A DNA stretch of 64,000 bases from assembly GCA_017591395.1 (NCBI GenBank), contig WEDG01000388.1:186001-250000 (forward strand), written 5' to 3'. The notes beneath the pieces were generated by a model, which searched no databases, was not told the DNA's origin, and saw only the letters and a list, made by a program, of their open reading frames with translations. Source of the stretch: Schistocephalus solidus (taxonomy: Eukaryota > Platyhelminthes > Cestoda > Diphyllobothriidea > Diphyllobothriidae). The stretch's first letter is position 1, and each line of letters opens with the position of its first letter. A program made the position numbers and the translations under genes. Below, in pieces: positions 51,910 to 64,000 of this stretch.

Positions 51910-54900
51910 TCATAAGAAGTAGGCAGCCAATGCATCCGGCTTGAGACATGCCTCACCCTCCAATCTACTTTCACGGAGGTGGGCTAAAATCGAGGCCAAA
52001 GATTATTAAATGAAAAACACCGCTGAAGCATTCGGGGAAAACAGAAATAATAAAAAAAACTTTGGGAAACAATGCAAGCAGACTTTACAGCTTAAACTTG
52101 TTTCGGCTACGTGTTGCAAGTCCATAAGGCAAGAAAAATTAGTCCAAATCGTTGAAAACTGGTCATACGGAAAGGAAGTGATGTCCCCTTATTTCTACGA
52201 ATGTTATAAGGGCCGACGGATAGCAGAAAAACGTGACGCAGCAATGGCGCTGGTCTCTTGACCCGAAGGTCATTTGCTACAACCACCTGCATTTTCAAAT
52301 GTCTCCGAACGTCTCCCGTGGCTACAAAAGGGATTAAAAACTTCAAGAGTACCGTCTACTATGGTTACCGAGAAGATGGTCGGGGCAAGTGATGCCCCTA
52401 GAGTGTGTATATAAATTACTCGGACAGTCTACATCAAATGACAGTGTCACACGAAAGTCAGATATAATACTCTTGAGAAGCCTACTTGCGGTCTGGGGTT
52501 ACGAATAGCGATTTCGTTTACTTAGCCCCGGAGACTGGAGATTCATGTGCAAAGCCCTCATTAGACGGCAAATGTGACCTGATGCTACATAGGAATTGTG
52601 TTTTCGATACAATTGACACTAAGCTCCGCTCACAAAAACTCAAAATAACCATTGCTAGGCGTGGAATGCAGTTTTCCCTCTTGTCAGACAGTGTGAAATT
52701 CACCACAACAAAAAGTAAGTGATGCAGCCAAGGGGCTGCTGGAGTCCAAATGAAGATACTTATGATGGATTTTTCATATTCCCTACCTCTCAGAAGTGGT
52801 TAGCATTGATGAAAGAACAATGAAGTCCATTTCTGACATCTTTGCGGGGCCCCGGTAAACAAAAAATTGAGAAGAGCGAATCGAAAGTGATAATCTGAAT
52901 TCCAAGTCGGAAAACAGGCCCTGAATCTCGGTTGTATTCCAATCAATACACGGTCCAAATGCAAATGGAGACGATTGAAAAATGCCAGTAGACACGACAG
53001 GGACTCTAAAAGCACTAAACAAGATACTTGAATTCAAAGAAAATGTCGGTCAAACTTGCCCCAAAACCTGATTTTACAAAATCGAGACAGTGAAAACCGA
53101 AAGCGCTATTGAACTGGGAGCAATTGAGTATCTAAGTTCTCAAACGGAAAAAGTGGAGACCGCTATCGAGCAATTTAGTTCTTTTTGTTGAGAATAAAAC
53201 GAAGGGAAAGCCCAAAAAGTCACCGCTAAAAATACATTCTTCTATCAAAAAAATGAACCAAAAGCAAGACAGAGTGGGCTCACGCTATCCAGGTGAAGTA
53301 AAGTTGGCAACTTCTGTAGACTGAAGAGTTCATCCAACCTGAAGGGATTTGTGGCATTCTTCCATCTGAAAGAGAGAGAGAGGCGGAAATAGAACAATGC
53401 GGCCCAAAAGCCAGAATAAAGAAACAATAAGGGAAATCAAGCACAGAGCACTAAAATAAGCCGGGTTTAGAGCATTGGCAGTTTGGTCACTGAAATTGCA
53501 AGCTGACTGACAAGTATCTACTTTGACCCGCTAGTCGACTCTCTGGAGCTAAACAACAAGCAAAAACGCAGGAGTGCACAATTAATATCACAGGTTCAGC
53601 TCTAACAGGAAGAAAGTTAGACACTGAGCTCAACTGTTTAGCACCAACTCCAACGCGCTATATATAAAGCGTATCATTTAAAAGTCATTTTTGTGTTAAT
53701 TGCCTAATACGTCTTTGCGTGTGGCCCCAGCGGTAATATCACAAAGATAGGAGTCAAGAGTTCCTTCTTTTCGGCAAACCCGGTATGTTTTACGGGGATG
53801 ATGCCATGAGTTGCACGCGTAGATTGGCAGTTTTCCTTTCTCAGTGACTGCCTCCAAGTCCGCCTCCCGTCGTCCTGACTCGGTCTTGTTGAGTGAGAAA
53901 GGAGACAGTTCGACAGATGCTGCACAAGTCTACTATCAGCAGAAACTAAATCAGGCACAAGTCATCTTCTGGCGTCCACCAGGTTGAGGGGCAAACGGCA
54001 GACATCGCTTTCATAATAGTCGAACTGATATGTATGATACAGCAGGGCCATTGTCATGACAGGCAAATATACACTCACTTTACTTAATGTAGTAGTTTTA
54101 TTCTTAAAAGCAACTAAAGGAGAAGTTAAGCTTTTCATAGTGCAAAAAAGGTTAAGTGGGATTTCTTGTTAATGGGCAAGAATTTATTCCTCTTGGAGCC
54201 ATTTCCCATCAGTAAGTTCTACCATAGCACACATACCATAGTGTCCTGTCATTTAAAAGCCAGGTGTAATCGTGGTCCGTCGGCCAGTGATAGCAAGCGG
54301 CATCCAATAGCAGTTGAATACAAAGATGGGCATCGTCGAGCTTGCCTTGCGATGGCAAGCAACACTCGTCATGTTGAACTATCACCTAAATTTTGAGTCT
54401 TTTATAGGTCACCAAACTTCCAGGTCGACGCCCAGTCCAACCTGATGGTAGTGGGCTGCTTATTCGGCAGGTCAAAGAGCCTACTTATTGCCCATCAAGC
54501 ATACGTCGAAGGCCGGTGCATACGCAAGGTGGCCTGCAGCTAAACCACAAGGCCGGTCCAGTTTCTCAAAGTGCATATAGTCTCAGTAGAGCATACGAGA
54601 TAAGCGACAAACCCCCGACTGAATGGCCACACTGCAGGTCAAAAAGCGACCATAACCAGCAGAAGGTCACCAGCCAGCGTGCGCACAAACGAAGTCTACC
54701 TCGAAGACGACAGTACGGCAATGAAACACGATTTGCTTAGAAAGCTTTAAGCATAAAAAATAACGGTCCCCCGATAAGTTATTGAAGTACACAGGCGAAG
54801 CGGCAGTTCAAAGAGCAACAGCGATTTTGACAAGCATACAGTTATTGACTCATGAAAAATTGACAAAAATTTAAAAATGTGTTTTCGATTAGGAAGGACC

Positions 54901-57900
54901 ATGAAATTGGGGTCGTGTGATTGATTATAGCGCGACATAATCGTGCCCGGATGTCGTCTTTTGAATGCACTTCATTTCGGTCGCCTGCAACAGCCACGTT
55001 CAGTAAAAATGGCTACATGAGTAGTATGACTTTCCAGTGAGTTTCGATGCCTTTATAAGTTCAAGTTTATTTTAAAAAAACATAATATAAACTACCCGTC
55101 CTTGTACTCATGTAGTAGCAACTGATGTCTTCATCCAATTTCACATTTGAAAAGTATATATTTAAATTTTACGTTTTTCCTTTCCCGAATAATATGCAAA
55201 CTGATCTACATCGCATTTACGTGTAGGGTCGAAAGACTTCAATCTGTATACCTTCTTGTTAATAAAAATTATACATTCTGCTATGACAGTAAGAATATAG
55301 GCAGAAGGGATACCTTTGTGCACGCTTTTTACAAACTAGAATTAAATTTGTAAGGACATTGAAACGCGATTGAAGTAGTCATTTTTCAGACAGCCGAAAA
55401 GAAGTATATTCAAAGGCCGGTACCCTGGTTTGGCTGAAGTGTCTTACGATTATGGTGCATGATAATCAAAACTTCAACCTCACTCAAACCGTCTCAATAC
55501 ATGAAGTTTGCGTGCAGTTTAGACACAGAAATGGGTCATAGTATTTGCAGACGGCTACACTTATAACGCTCTGGATAGATTTCACGTCGAAAACCCGAAC
55601 ACAAGATTTGGACGATGATTCCAACAAGTTATAAGCTAGTTCTTCATGTTGACAAAAAGCTTGAGTCGTCTGATTTAATCGTACATAATATTAACTGGAA
55701 ATATAAGCCCGTTTAAGACGCCGAATATTAGACGGACGAACAATGGTAGATAGAATGAGACGAGAGATTGGCAGCGCAGTTGGCAGAAAAACTCGCTCAG
55801 CATGTGTTTGAATGTGAAAAGTCACCTTGCGCGACCCCAACGACTTATGCATCAACCAATCGTGTTCGCCATGGGATAGAACCTGCGATAAATTATTGGT
55901 TACGTAAAAAATGACCGACCATAAGTCGGAAAGGACAGGAGGGATATTCTACAACCTTCGCGGGATACATAGAGGCAGGAGAGAAAAACGGCATAAATGG
56001 AAATAAAAGAGACGGGACACTCACTCATCTTCGCTGCCGACCTCTACCATGAAGAAGTAGACGTTCTCGTTGGCCGAGGCAAGGAGTGGTTCAAGTAGTG
56101 GTTCCACTGAAGTTATGCAAAATAAAGCAAATTTCAGAGAAATACTCACAGGAAACGCAAACATAACCAGCGCATTAAACTGCAGAATACAACCATTGAT
56201 AACTTTTAGGTGGCCAGGCAGGAGTAAAAAGTGGACTTCAGCCCTGAGGAAAATAACTTGGGCTAGGAGGCCACAAAATAAACCGCGTCTCAATAAACCT
56301 GTAGCTGCTGACACATATCCTCTTTGGGTAGGACGGTTGATGGGAAGCAGGGAGAGGAAGGCCAATGTGCGTGGAGAAATGAGAGGAGCTCACCGAGTGT
56401 AACGTTAAGCCACGGCGCCTCACTTTACACCTGTGACCGCGAATACCCTAAGATCCATTGGAGTAGTACATGTCGTTATGGCCGGATTGCGAGACAGAAG
56501 GCGGCCGTTATGTTTTGACTTAGAGTCCCAGTTTGGAGATAGAAATGTATGCAAACTGCGAGGTCGACCTCCATAATACTCGAGTAATTTCGGTTATCCA
56601 CAATGATAACAAAGGATAGCTGTGCCACCTGTAGTTTAGCTAGACAGTTTAAGCATGGCTGCGAAGCCTAGCTCTGCATGTTAACGTTGGAGGCAGGATA
56701 GATATCCTGATTCTGCCGGTGAAGGTGCTGTTGCAAACTTCTTTATCCCAAGGACAGTAGCCGAGCATATAAAAAACCCCTCCAGGAAGTTGTTGGTGGA
56801 GGGTGGGCGAGGAACAGCGTCTATCAATGCCTAACAAAAAGGTTGATTCCACGAGTTCCGCCAAAAACGATTGACCAAAATCCGAAACTGATATTTTGGT
56901 GTTCCACATAAAGCGACTTGGTTTTTCATGCTGGCTGAACAACAGCACAGGAAATTAATGTTATACGAAGACCGTGCAGTGCGCTTACCGTCAGGGCTGA
57001 GCTCTACCCGATGAGCACTGAAACCCTCTAACAACCAAAGTTGTTTGTCGTAGACCGCCATATTATGATGACCTTAAAAAGCCTGAAAAGTAGTAAACAT
57101 GACCGCTGGAATTGGAACATTATCTGCCTGCTGTTTCGGATTCATGCTTGAACCCAGCATAATCATATATTTATAGGCAGAAGAATATTACCGACCAAGA
57201 CAAAAGAGACTGGGATGACCACTTCTTGCTTATTAGCCATCATCAGTCAGCCATACCCCACCCCGGGGTTGTGCAACCCCTGAGGCTCGAACTCGCAACC
57301 TGCCGGTTCAAATTCAAGTACCCTAACCAATAAGCCACGGGTTCGTTTTTGTGTCGGTTGGGATCGGCTATATTAACAGTGCCGACAAAGACAAGGCGCA
57401 ATGCGCCTGTCTGCGAGAGCTATAGACTGAACCCCAAGGCAAAACAGGCCAAGCATGTCCCGCAGCCTGTCAGTTGATCGTCACTATGTCATACGGTTTT
57501 AAAACAGTCAAGAGGACCGAAAGCGGAATGGGGGGCAGGTGGTTGGCACGGCGTGAGCCTGTATCTAAACGTGCAACCACGTCCCCTCCCCCTATGTGCG
57601 GCATTTTTTACGAGAAGGCAATCAAAATAACTCCTGTTGTGCCCTGATCTATCCCCGTACAGGTCCAGCGTATCTATCACGCGACCCTTTCAGGAGCAAA
57701 ACACACACACACAATGACAGTTCAACAGTCGTATTCAATGACGTCCACCGTGTGCAAGGTGGTACGGCAACGGCGACTTGCGCGTGAAGAAGATTATAAA
57801 TGATAGAAGACTTGAGCTGCGTCTACCGCACTCTCTCCCCCTCCCACACCTTAGCCCTGTGTCATGACCAAGCCAAGAAGGCTGGAGGCGGGAGAAGGCG

Positions 57901-58189
57901 CAGTTGGCTGGCGAATCCGGAGTCGCTCCTAAGCGTGCCACCACACCCGGCTCGGATCCCACGAAGTAGGAATGCATTAGACATCACATTAAGAAGGTGC
58001 CATTGCAGCGTAACACAGATGAACGAGGAAAGACCTACCTTTCCTGCATTCATCATTCCAGCTGTCGCCTGTGAGAGGATTGGTGGTGCCTTCACAGAGA
58101 ATAACCACCTTCTTTCCGTTACTGAAGGCAGTCTGTAGATTATCCTTCAATTCTCCTTTGCTTTTAACATAAATCTGTGTAGCCGGCAT
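51910..58189 (-). CDS. TXNDC17-like thioredoxin-fold protein, four exons
   Basis: Exon 1 58189-58039 (ATG; ends AAAG|GTAGGT, phase 1) carries KSKGELKDNLQTAF and SWNDECRK. Exon 2 56106-56025 (after CATAACTTCAG) completes a Val codon and reads EPLLEPLLASANENVYFFMV, ending GATGA|GTGAGT. Exon 3 53365-53284 (after a CT-rich tract and CAG) completes Glu and reads WKNATNPFRLDELFSLQKLP then TLLHLDS, ending |GTGAGC. Exon 4 51983-51910 (after TTTTAG) reads HLRESRLEGEACLKPDALAA then YFL and stops. Total about 129 residues, against 123 in human TXNDC17, with the same block order (SW..DC.K.EP, W+(D/N)..N.FR, (V/L)PTLL, C-terminal Glu-Cys helix). The family is a cytosolic disulphide reductase with CPDC; here it is NDEC, so the first Cys is lost. 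The exon 3-4 phases do not match as drawn. A CAG two codons upstream of the ATG could be a trans-splice acceptor or 5' UTR intron end. Confidence 0.72.
53847..54030 (+). mobile_element. Decayed zinc-finger LINE 3' end in TXNDC17-like intron
   Basis: GACTGCCTCCAAGTCCGCC, TCCTGACTCGGTCTTG and AGTCTACTATCAGCAGAAACT follow the 3' end of the element. It lies in intron 2 of the TXNDC17-like gene, on the opposite strand to the gene. Confidence 0.6.
54040..56020. other. Intron DNA, nothing recognised
   Basis: Part of intron 2 of the TXNDC17-like gene. Short frames at 54166-54396, 54516-54740 and 55147-55353 show no domain or splice support. Confidence 0.4.
57191..57346 (-). mobile_element. tRNA-derived SINE, copy 5
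   Basis: The minus-strand head CCCGTGGCTTATTGGTTAGGG (A box region) and GAGTTCGAGCC (B box) is followed by the conserved body with GGCTAATAAGC. It lies in intron 1 of the TXNDC17-like gene. All five SINE copies in the window point to the minus strand. Confidence 0.72.
57717..58018 (-). mobile_element. Zinc-finger LINE 3'-end fragment in intron 1
   Basis: GACAGTTCAACAGTCG through CACCACACCCGGCTCGGATCC to AAGAAGGTGCCATTGCAGC follows the 3' end of the element. It stops about 20 bp from the exon 1 donor of the TXNDC17-like gene. A further scrap of the family lies at 57495-57590. Confidence 0.75.
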
Positions 58190-60811
58190 TACAAACCTGA
58201 AAGTCGGTAAGAAGACTTGAGTATAAGTCAACTTTCGCAGACAGTGGTCAACAAGAAAGAGAAATGAATGCCTCTGAGAATTGTGTGAAAGAGAAGATAA
58301 GAGCCATATTATCACAACCTCTGCTGGCTACAAATGTGTAAAAAGAATGAAATTGGCACTTTCGACAGGCGGAGCTATCTCTGAACGCAGAAGAGTTCGG
58401 CGTAGACGATGATCTCTATCGACAAACACAATGAGCAATTTTCGTTAGATATTGAGCGCTTAGAAACCTGCGGTTAAGAAAGACTTTCCTTCGGCTGACT
58501 AGTCAAACAAACAGGGTTATAACGATCTAAACTCGATCCTCTAAGGATCACAATGTGATATCGTACGTTAGATGTTTGCAAACATTGTATTATTCAAACA
58601 TTAATCACATGAAAACTCCAAACTCAGACGAAGTACCAGCTGGAGGTATTATCATTCATGAAGAAAACAGGAGCAAAACGACGTCGGCTTAGGGCAGCCT
58701 TTAAAGTAGTCTAGGAGTGGAGAGCGTTAACCTGTGCCACGATGGTAGCAGGACGGAGAGCATAGTCCCCAAGCCTTGAGATAGGATACAGGAGTTACCG
58801 GAACAGGAATTTCTGGTAGGACACGGGAATAGGAAGCCCGCCCCCTAGTACGGGTGGCCTTACGCTAAATTACAGGGTGGCTTGGGTACATGCCAAGACA
58901 GGATTAATGCTATGGTCAGAGCAAGGTAATAGATACCCTTCATGAAACTGAACAGAAGGCGGCCTGCATTAAGTTGGCCTCCTACTCCCTCGCCTCACCG
59001 TTCCGAACAACTCCCATTTGTAACAGTTGGACCACAGGTACGCACGAAGGGTGAGGGAAAAGAGCACGAGGCAGCAGTACCAAATTGAGCATTAATAACT
59101 AATCACAGGCTCGGCAGGAAGAAGTTCAGTATCAGAGAATGGTAAAACGGACTCAATATGCCCTGATGCCCATAGTACCTCATGAAATAGCAGGACCATT
59201 GGCAAATGGCACTTAATCAATGGCCCTGGTGTCATAAGAGATCTAACGAAATTCAGCCTCACACACGATCAGGTAGCTAGACACTTATGGCCGTCACGAA
59301 CCTTACATTTGCCGAAACGCTGTCCGGTGCACGCGAACAAGAGCTTAGTGGGCGCTATTGCGGCGGAGCAATCATTTGAGGATACAATCACTTACACTGT
59401 AACCGAGTAAGGTAGGAAGCGAGCGATATGGATCAAGCAAGAGAGATCCATCTTGTCGAAATAAAGCATGGGCAATATTCAGTAAGCGGGAAGGTTCGTG
59501 AACAATGGGACATACCGAAAAAATTATGGCACCCAAACTACTGACAAAAGTATACGGCTGAAATCCCGAATCAACCTATAAAAACCACCAGTCAAGTCGA
59601 TTAACAAAACAGTAGGGGGAAATGGCATAGAGTCCAAAAAGACATCCAAATGAAAACACATCGTAAGTATACACATTTGTAGCCAGGAGACATTAGCCAT
59701 TTTCAAAGAATATGGTGAATATGTAAACAGCTAAGTTTGATAAAGCTAGCGAGATTCGGCGTTACTCCAAGGGAGTCCACGTTCATACTCTAAAGAGATC
59801 GACCAAAATATTGCCCAGAAGAGGCCTTTAGTTGTTTAAGACAGTAGATAAGTGTAAAGTCAACTTAAATAAAAAGCAAAATCGAGTGTGACGCGAACCA
59901 AAAACATGTATGGCCCAACCCCAATGACTAAAATCATTTTTAATGTCCAAACGGAGCTACAAAAATATATGCAAGACCTCGGTGGCAGCTTCAAGTGCTA
60001 TGGGAAACGCGACCGCAAAACTGGTGGACCATTACTGCCTAGAAATCATACACGCAGCAGGCACGCCCGATACGTATGCATCAAACGGCAGGCGAAGACG
60101 CGACAACACCAAGTAAGGAAATAAAGAGGAGTGAGCAGAAATACAGTCCTGACCCTGAAAAAATTTACTCTGAGATTTTGTACGTACAAGAGCCGTCGAA
60201 AGTGTGAAGGCCGTGGGATAAATGATAAATGCAGAATGAAGGGGTGGGGGGGGGGCGAATGAGCTGTGGGTGCAACAGATACACACATGGCCACATTTCG
60301 AGCAAACCTACACAAAGAAACGTTCATTTAGACAAAAAAAGAAACAGATAAAAGTAGGGCGAGGGGAGACTGGGGTGGGTAAGCAGGGCAGGGAAAAATT
60401 TAAGTGTTTATATTCCCATTGTCATTTAGGAGCTAGACCCTTGAATGGGCAATCGGAAAAAATGCGGTTCCAAACACGCAAGCAGAGAAGGGTCAGGCAT
60501 TGTGTCATGAATCAGAACTCTGCAAACCGGACGGCAAAAGCTGTACAAAGTTCCGGAGGCAGGGACGTTCGGAGTAGACAAGGAGTAGAAAGTAAAAGAG
60601 ACTTGAGACAACACACCCCATAGGTTCGATCTGATACAGCTAGCTTGACAGAATAAGGAGAAGGATGAAAAATGAAAACTAGACCGGGGTTCAGCAAAAC
60701 GAGCACTAATCTGCCGCCGATACAAAGGTCTGTTTAACGGTTAACTTCAATACTTTCAGATAGTGCATACAAACACACACATACACGCATGCACATACCC
60801 CCATGGTCACC
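58190..60811. other. Intergenic DNA between two minus-strand genes
   Basis: No coding frame with support. A G-rich run (GGGGTGGGGGGGGGGCG, about 60240-60257) is the only striking feature. The end of this stretch includes the 3' UTR of the next gene, but I found no clear AATAAA on the minus strand. Confidence 0.4.
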
Positions 60812-62924
60812 CTACAAACAACTGTTTCCAAACTGGTAATCCGGGTTAGTCTGACACTTGGGGGGGAACGAGTCCGGCAGTGAAAGCGTCGGAGCCTGTG
60901 CAGACATATAGCCAGCGACAACATTAGTTTGCTGGGGAGTGTGTGCCTGCATACTAGATTGAGAAGCTGCCATGTTTTGCTGCTGCTGCTGAGTGGCATA
61001 TTCGTTAGAGTAACGTTGTTGCTGATGGCGGTAGGAGTCATCCACCGCAGCCTGCATACCAGCCATAAAGTGACCAACAGCCGTGGACGGACCGCTGTGA
61101 TAGTTGCTGGTAGTTCTGGCCAATTCTGGTGATTTCATCAGACTACCTTCAGTAGCCGCCACCTGCGGCTGTTGTTGCTGACCAGCATACCCTGTAGAAG
61201 CGGCCGGGGTCCCAAACATACGGCCTGCGCTGCTACCAAAGTCTGCAAATTGTTGACCCACCGCGGGGAAAGTGGCAGCAGCGGCGCTGACCGATGAGGA
61301 GGCTCCTCTGGCCGCTGCAGCATAAATAGCTTGATTAAAAACCCCGCCCGTGGGATCGTACTTGAGGCCATCGGGAAACTGCGGATAGCCACGGCTTTGA
61401 GATGCAAATGAATGTGAGGCTGGCGAAGAGGAGGCGGGAGGGGAAGAAATGGCTGTGGCTGTGGGTGCAGTAGTGATGGGTTGAGCTTGTGAGAATACGG
61501 GATTTCGAGCACCGGCCGCTTGCACGTCACTGTTTCTCGTCTCGCCGAAGGAGGAGGAGCCACGAGAGTCAGCAAAAGCGCTGTTGGACAAGAAGTTGGA
61601 GGACGAGTTGGTGCGTTCCCATGCCGAGGCCAGTGAGCTGCATAAGCAAGGCGGAGGGTGTCTGCAGCGCGGACAGAGAGGAAAGGGTTGGACAGCCGCG
61701 GTGGCGGCAGCGGCGGGTTGCGCATCAGCTTGACTTTTGGAGGTCATATTAGAAACCTCATTGGTGCTAGCTGCTTTAGGTAAGAAGGTGGCGGCATCAG
61801 CAGCACTTTTTGGTGGAAACCGCGGTTGGCCGCTGACATCTAATCTGCTATCCACAGGATCGGAAGAAGACTTTAGCCCCAGCAACTCATGACCGAAGAA
61901 CTGTCCAGCCATAGCCGGAAATATAGGCATGTTTGTCTTGCTTTCAGTAGCAACGGGGGCCGACCAGTCAGCGGCGGGCAACGGCTTCCTGACCTCCTGT
62001 TGCGGCTCGGGCAGGAAGGGATCGGATTTAGCCAGTGGGAAAACTGGAACCGATGCGCCGGATGAGAAGGACTTAGTAGTAGCCGATGTGGTGGTGGGGT
62101 TAGGAATTTGAGGACCAGCCTGCGCTGCCTCCGTGCACGGAGATGATTGACAGGGGAACTGGCTGCTCGCCCCAACGGAGCTCTCAGCGCCAGAAAGGGA
62201 ACCATCGTGGTTGATCTCAGTGGTGTTCATTGTCATGGGGACCGAAGGCGGCATTGGCGTGGTCACTGTGGTCTGCGTGCTGGGACCTGATTCACTGGTA
62301 ACAACTGGAGTGTCGGTCGAGGAGGCATCTGGAGCAGGCTGTCCGGCCTTCACAGCGTACAGGTCGCCTGTGCGTGGCAGGCGTAAGTACTTGCCACGGC
62401 TGGTTTGGATTATTTCAACAATCTCGCCCTTTGGAATCTTCCTTTCCGCACAACCTTGGGGTGCGTTAGTGCTAGGGAACACGAGATCTAAAAGGAATGA
62501 TTTAAAGCGAGCTTCGGAGATCAATTAAGCGAAAAATGATAACTGGCCGAAAAATTTGAAAAGTGGATATGTAATATATTAGCACCTTCTGACCGAGTGT
62601 CAGACTCTTAATTTATAACGTCTATGGGTGAATGCCGTTCCGGTGTAACTTGTTTGATATTCTTTAGAGTAGGTAAATGTATGGTGATTTTCGGTGAACT
62701 GTCTAGCTCAACTTTAAACAGGACAGGCAAACTGAGAGACTGAGTTTATCGATCTCCTGATGGCATCAGAACCTACTTGGGGTCTGCGCATAACATGAAA
62801 CGGAGAATACAAGGGAAGGAAAATTTTGAAATTCGAAGAAAATAACATAAATACGTACCAGACGTCGCGACTACACGCGTAATTTTACAGTCTGCCCCAA
62901 ACGCGCCGTTGTTTAATGTCAAGC
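60812..62924 (-). CDS. C-terminal exons of a Ser/Ala/Pro/Gln-rich host protein (partial)
   Basis: Terminal exon 62487-60812 (after TCATTCCTTTTAG) is a long open frame ending in TAG. The preceding exon 62924-62859 follows CCTTTTTACCCCTTTCTAG, reads LTLNNGAFGADCKITRVVAT and ends TCTG|GTACGT. The joint makes one Asp codon in frame, so phases match. Together they give about 580 residues. The start of the terminal exon is conserved-looking (GCAERKIPKGEIVEIIQTS, RGKYLRLPRTGDLYAVKAG). The rest is low complexity: Ser/Thr/Ala/Pro-rich, a CPRCRHPPPCLC cysteine cluster in the middle and poly-Gln blocks near the end. This suggests a nuclear regulatory protein, but I recognise no family. Earlier exons were not found in 62925-64000 and may lie beyond the window. 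Confidence 0.7.
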
Positions 62925-64000
62925 CTAGAAAGGGGTAAAAAGGAACTTCAACAAAAAATGCAATGCCACCCATCAAGATGTGATCCAAAGCCTACACTCA
63001 CAAAGAAGCCAAACAAATGTTTAAAACTCCCTCGCGTAGCACAACTAGTACGTAATTTGAGCCGCATTTCTTAATCAAAAGGGCAACGCCCAACTGCTAA
63101 GGATAACAGGAAAAAATACACAAAGTTATCTACGTGTAGCAGAGTGTGGCAGTTGCGCTATGAAAACACGGAACGTCTCAATGCGGAAAATTAGATGAGA
63201 GGATAAAAATAACGAGTTCTGCACTCCAGGTATCTAAGGGGATGAACATAAAGTTCGATGTACGCGTGCCTCCTACTCCATATTGGGTGTTTCATCACCG
63301 AGGGATTTCCGCACGACTCTTAGCCTACAGAGACGCCGAGTTTTTTTAAAGAATGGTCAAATATCTTACCAGATAGGTAGCATGACATTACTTGTAATCA
63401 TGATTATTTGTGGGAAGGCTCGAACTGTTACTGACATTTATCCTTAAACGAAGGCAATGAGACTACTTTTTGTCCGACTTATTATAATTTTTTTGTTAAA
63501 AAGAATAGTTTAAAAATCTGCAAGGACCTGGGACAAAAACATCCCTCGGAAAAAAAGCGCCTAAAAAGCAGGCACTAAGAGAAGGCATTGTTAATGCGAA
63601 TTTTCACATTCCAGGTGTACGTATAAATAGGGAAGAAGTTTGCTCGATCGCCGGAATCAAGGCGTCATTCGTCCGAGTTTTCGAGTTCTTACTGGGGGCC
63701 AACGTCGGAAATAAAAGCGGCAACAAAATAACCAATAAGCATAGGAGGTAGGGGTTAATAAAACATCAGTAAAGCCAGGCGACTGCGCAGGGCTTTGTGC
63801 ACCGGCGCCAGATCGACAAATCGATTGACTGAGTCTCATTGGAGGCCCAGACTTCAATCAATTTTCGGCTTGTCTTGTTTTTGGCGTGGGCGATTATCTT
63901 CGTAACTGCACCATTAAACTCGTTACCCGTTTCGTAGGTGTGGGCAACCAGTTGTGTTAATCCGACAGTAGGAGTTCGAGAGCTCAGATGAATAAAGAAA
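62925..64000. other. Upstream intron or flank, nothing recognised
   Basis: A TTCTTT|GTGAGT at 62996-63001 on minus resembles a donor, but the frame that would join to the next exon has a stop close upstream. The frame at 63857-63657 (minus) lacks splice support. Confidence 0.4.

Noticed and set aside
56021..56365. Continuous 114-codon minus-strand frame ending EVGSEDE and stop
   Set aside because: Only its last 82 bases are coding by the TXNDC17-like model; the rest is intron, and the apparent stop overlaps the GTGAGT donor.
56824..57061. ATG exon (MAVYDKQLWLLEGFSAHRVE) with donor GACG|GTAAGC and a phase-matched follower (ASMKNQVALCGTPKYQFGFW)
   Set aside because: Attractive, but it lies inside intron 1 of the TXNDC17-like gene on the same strand, soon reaches a stop and matches no family I know. 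It could be an alternative first exon; not enough to annotate.

Overview
The window looks like nuclear DNA of a flatworm, most probably a diphyllobothriidean tapeworm (Spirometra/Schistocephalus type). This is inferred from recalled resemblance of its retroelements to cestode ones and from compact multi-exon genes with GT-AG introns; no search was possible. Most of the 64 kb is repeats and decayed transposons, with four candidate host genes between them.

Layout. 388-783: two copies of a ~93 bp module around a tRNA-derived SINE. 784-9130: an array of a ~160-164 bp satellite, broken by a complete Ty3/gypsy LTR element (1491-6167, TSD GTTAT) and by 5'-truncated LINE copies. 9385-9590: two tRNA-like genes in inverted orientation. 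9.9-21.4 kb: mostly featureless, with SINEs, duplicated GTA microsatellites and a three-exon hypothetical host gene (14004-19095, +). 21.4-32.1 kb: retroelement graveyard (zinc-finger LINE tail, two CR1-like relics, a Penelope-like relic with a hammerhead-like core, an old LINE copy). 32.15-37.05 kb: near full-length LINE with endonuclease, reverse transcriptase and a C-terminal C2H2 zinc-finger array. 37.3-38.7 and 47.4-50.8 kb: further antisense copies, one with an in-frame deletion joining the start of the endonuclease to the end of the RT region. 41.0 kb: a small single-exon G-protein gamma-like gene. 51.9-58.2 kb (-): a four-exon TXNDC17-like thioredoxin-fold gene with a SINE and LINE tails in its introns. 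60.8-62.9 kb (-): the last two exons of a Ser/Ala/Pro/Gln-rich host gene.

The dominant mobile family is the zinc-finger LINE, with about a dozen pieces. Its copies share a 3' region made of a variable number of ~300 bp modules and, next to the reading-frame end, a strong hairpin. Every retroelement reading frame seen here is broken, so nothing mobile looks autonomous. The host exons were recognised by splice signals with matching phases and, for two genes, by family resemblance.
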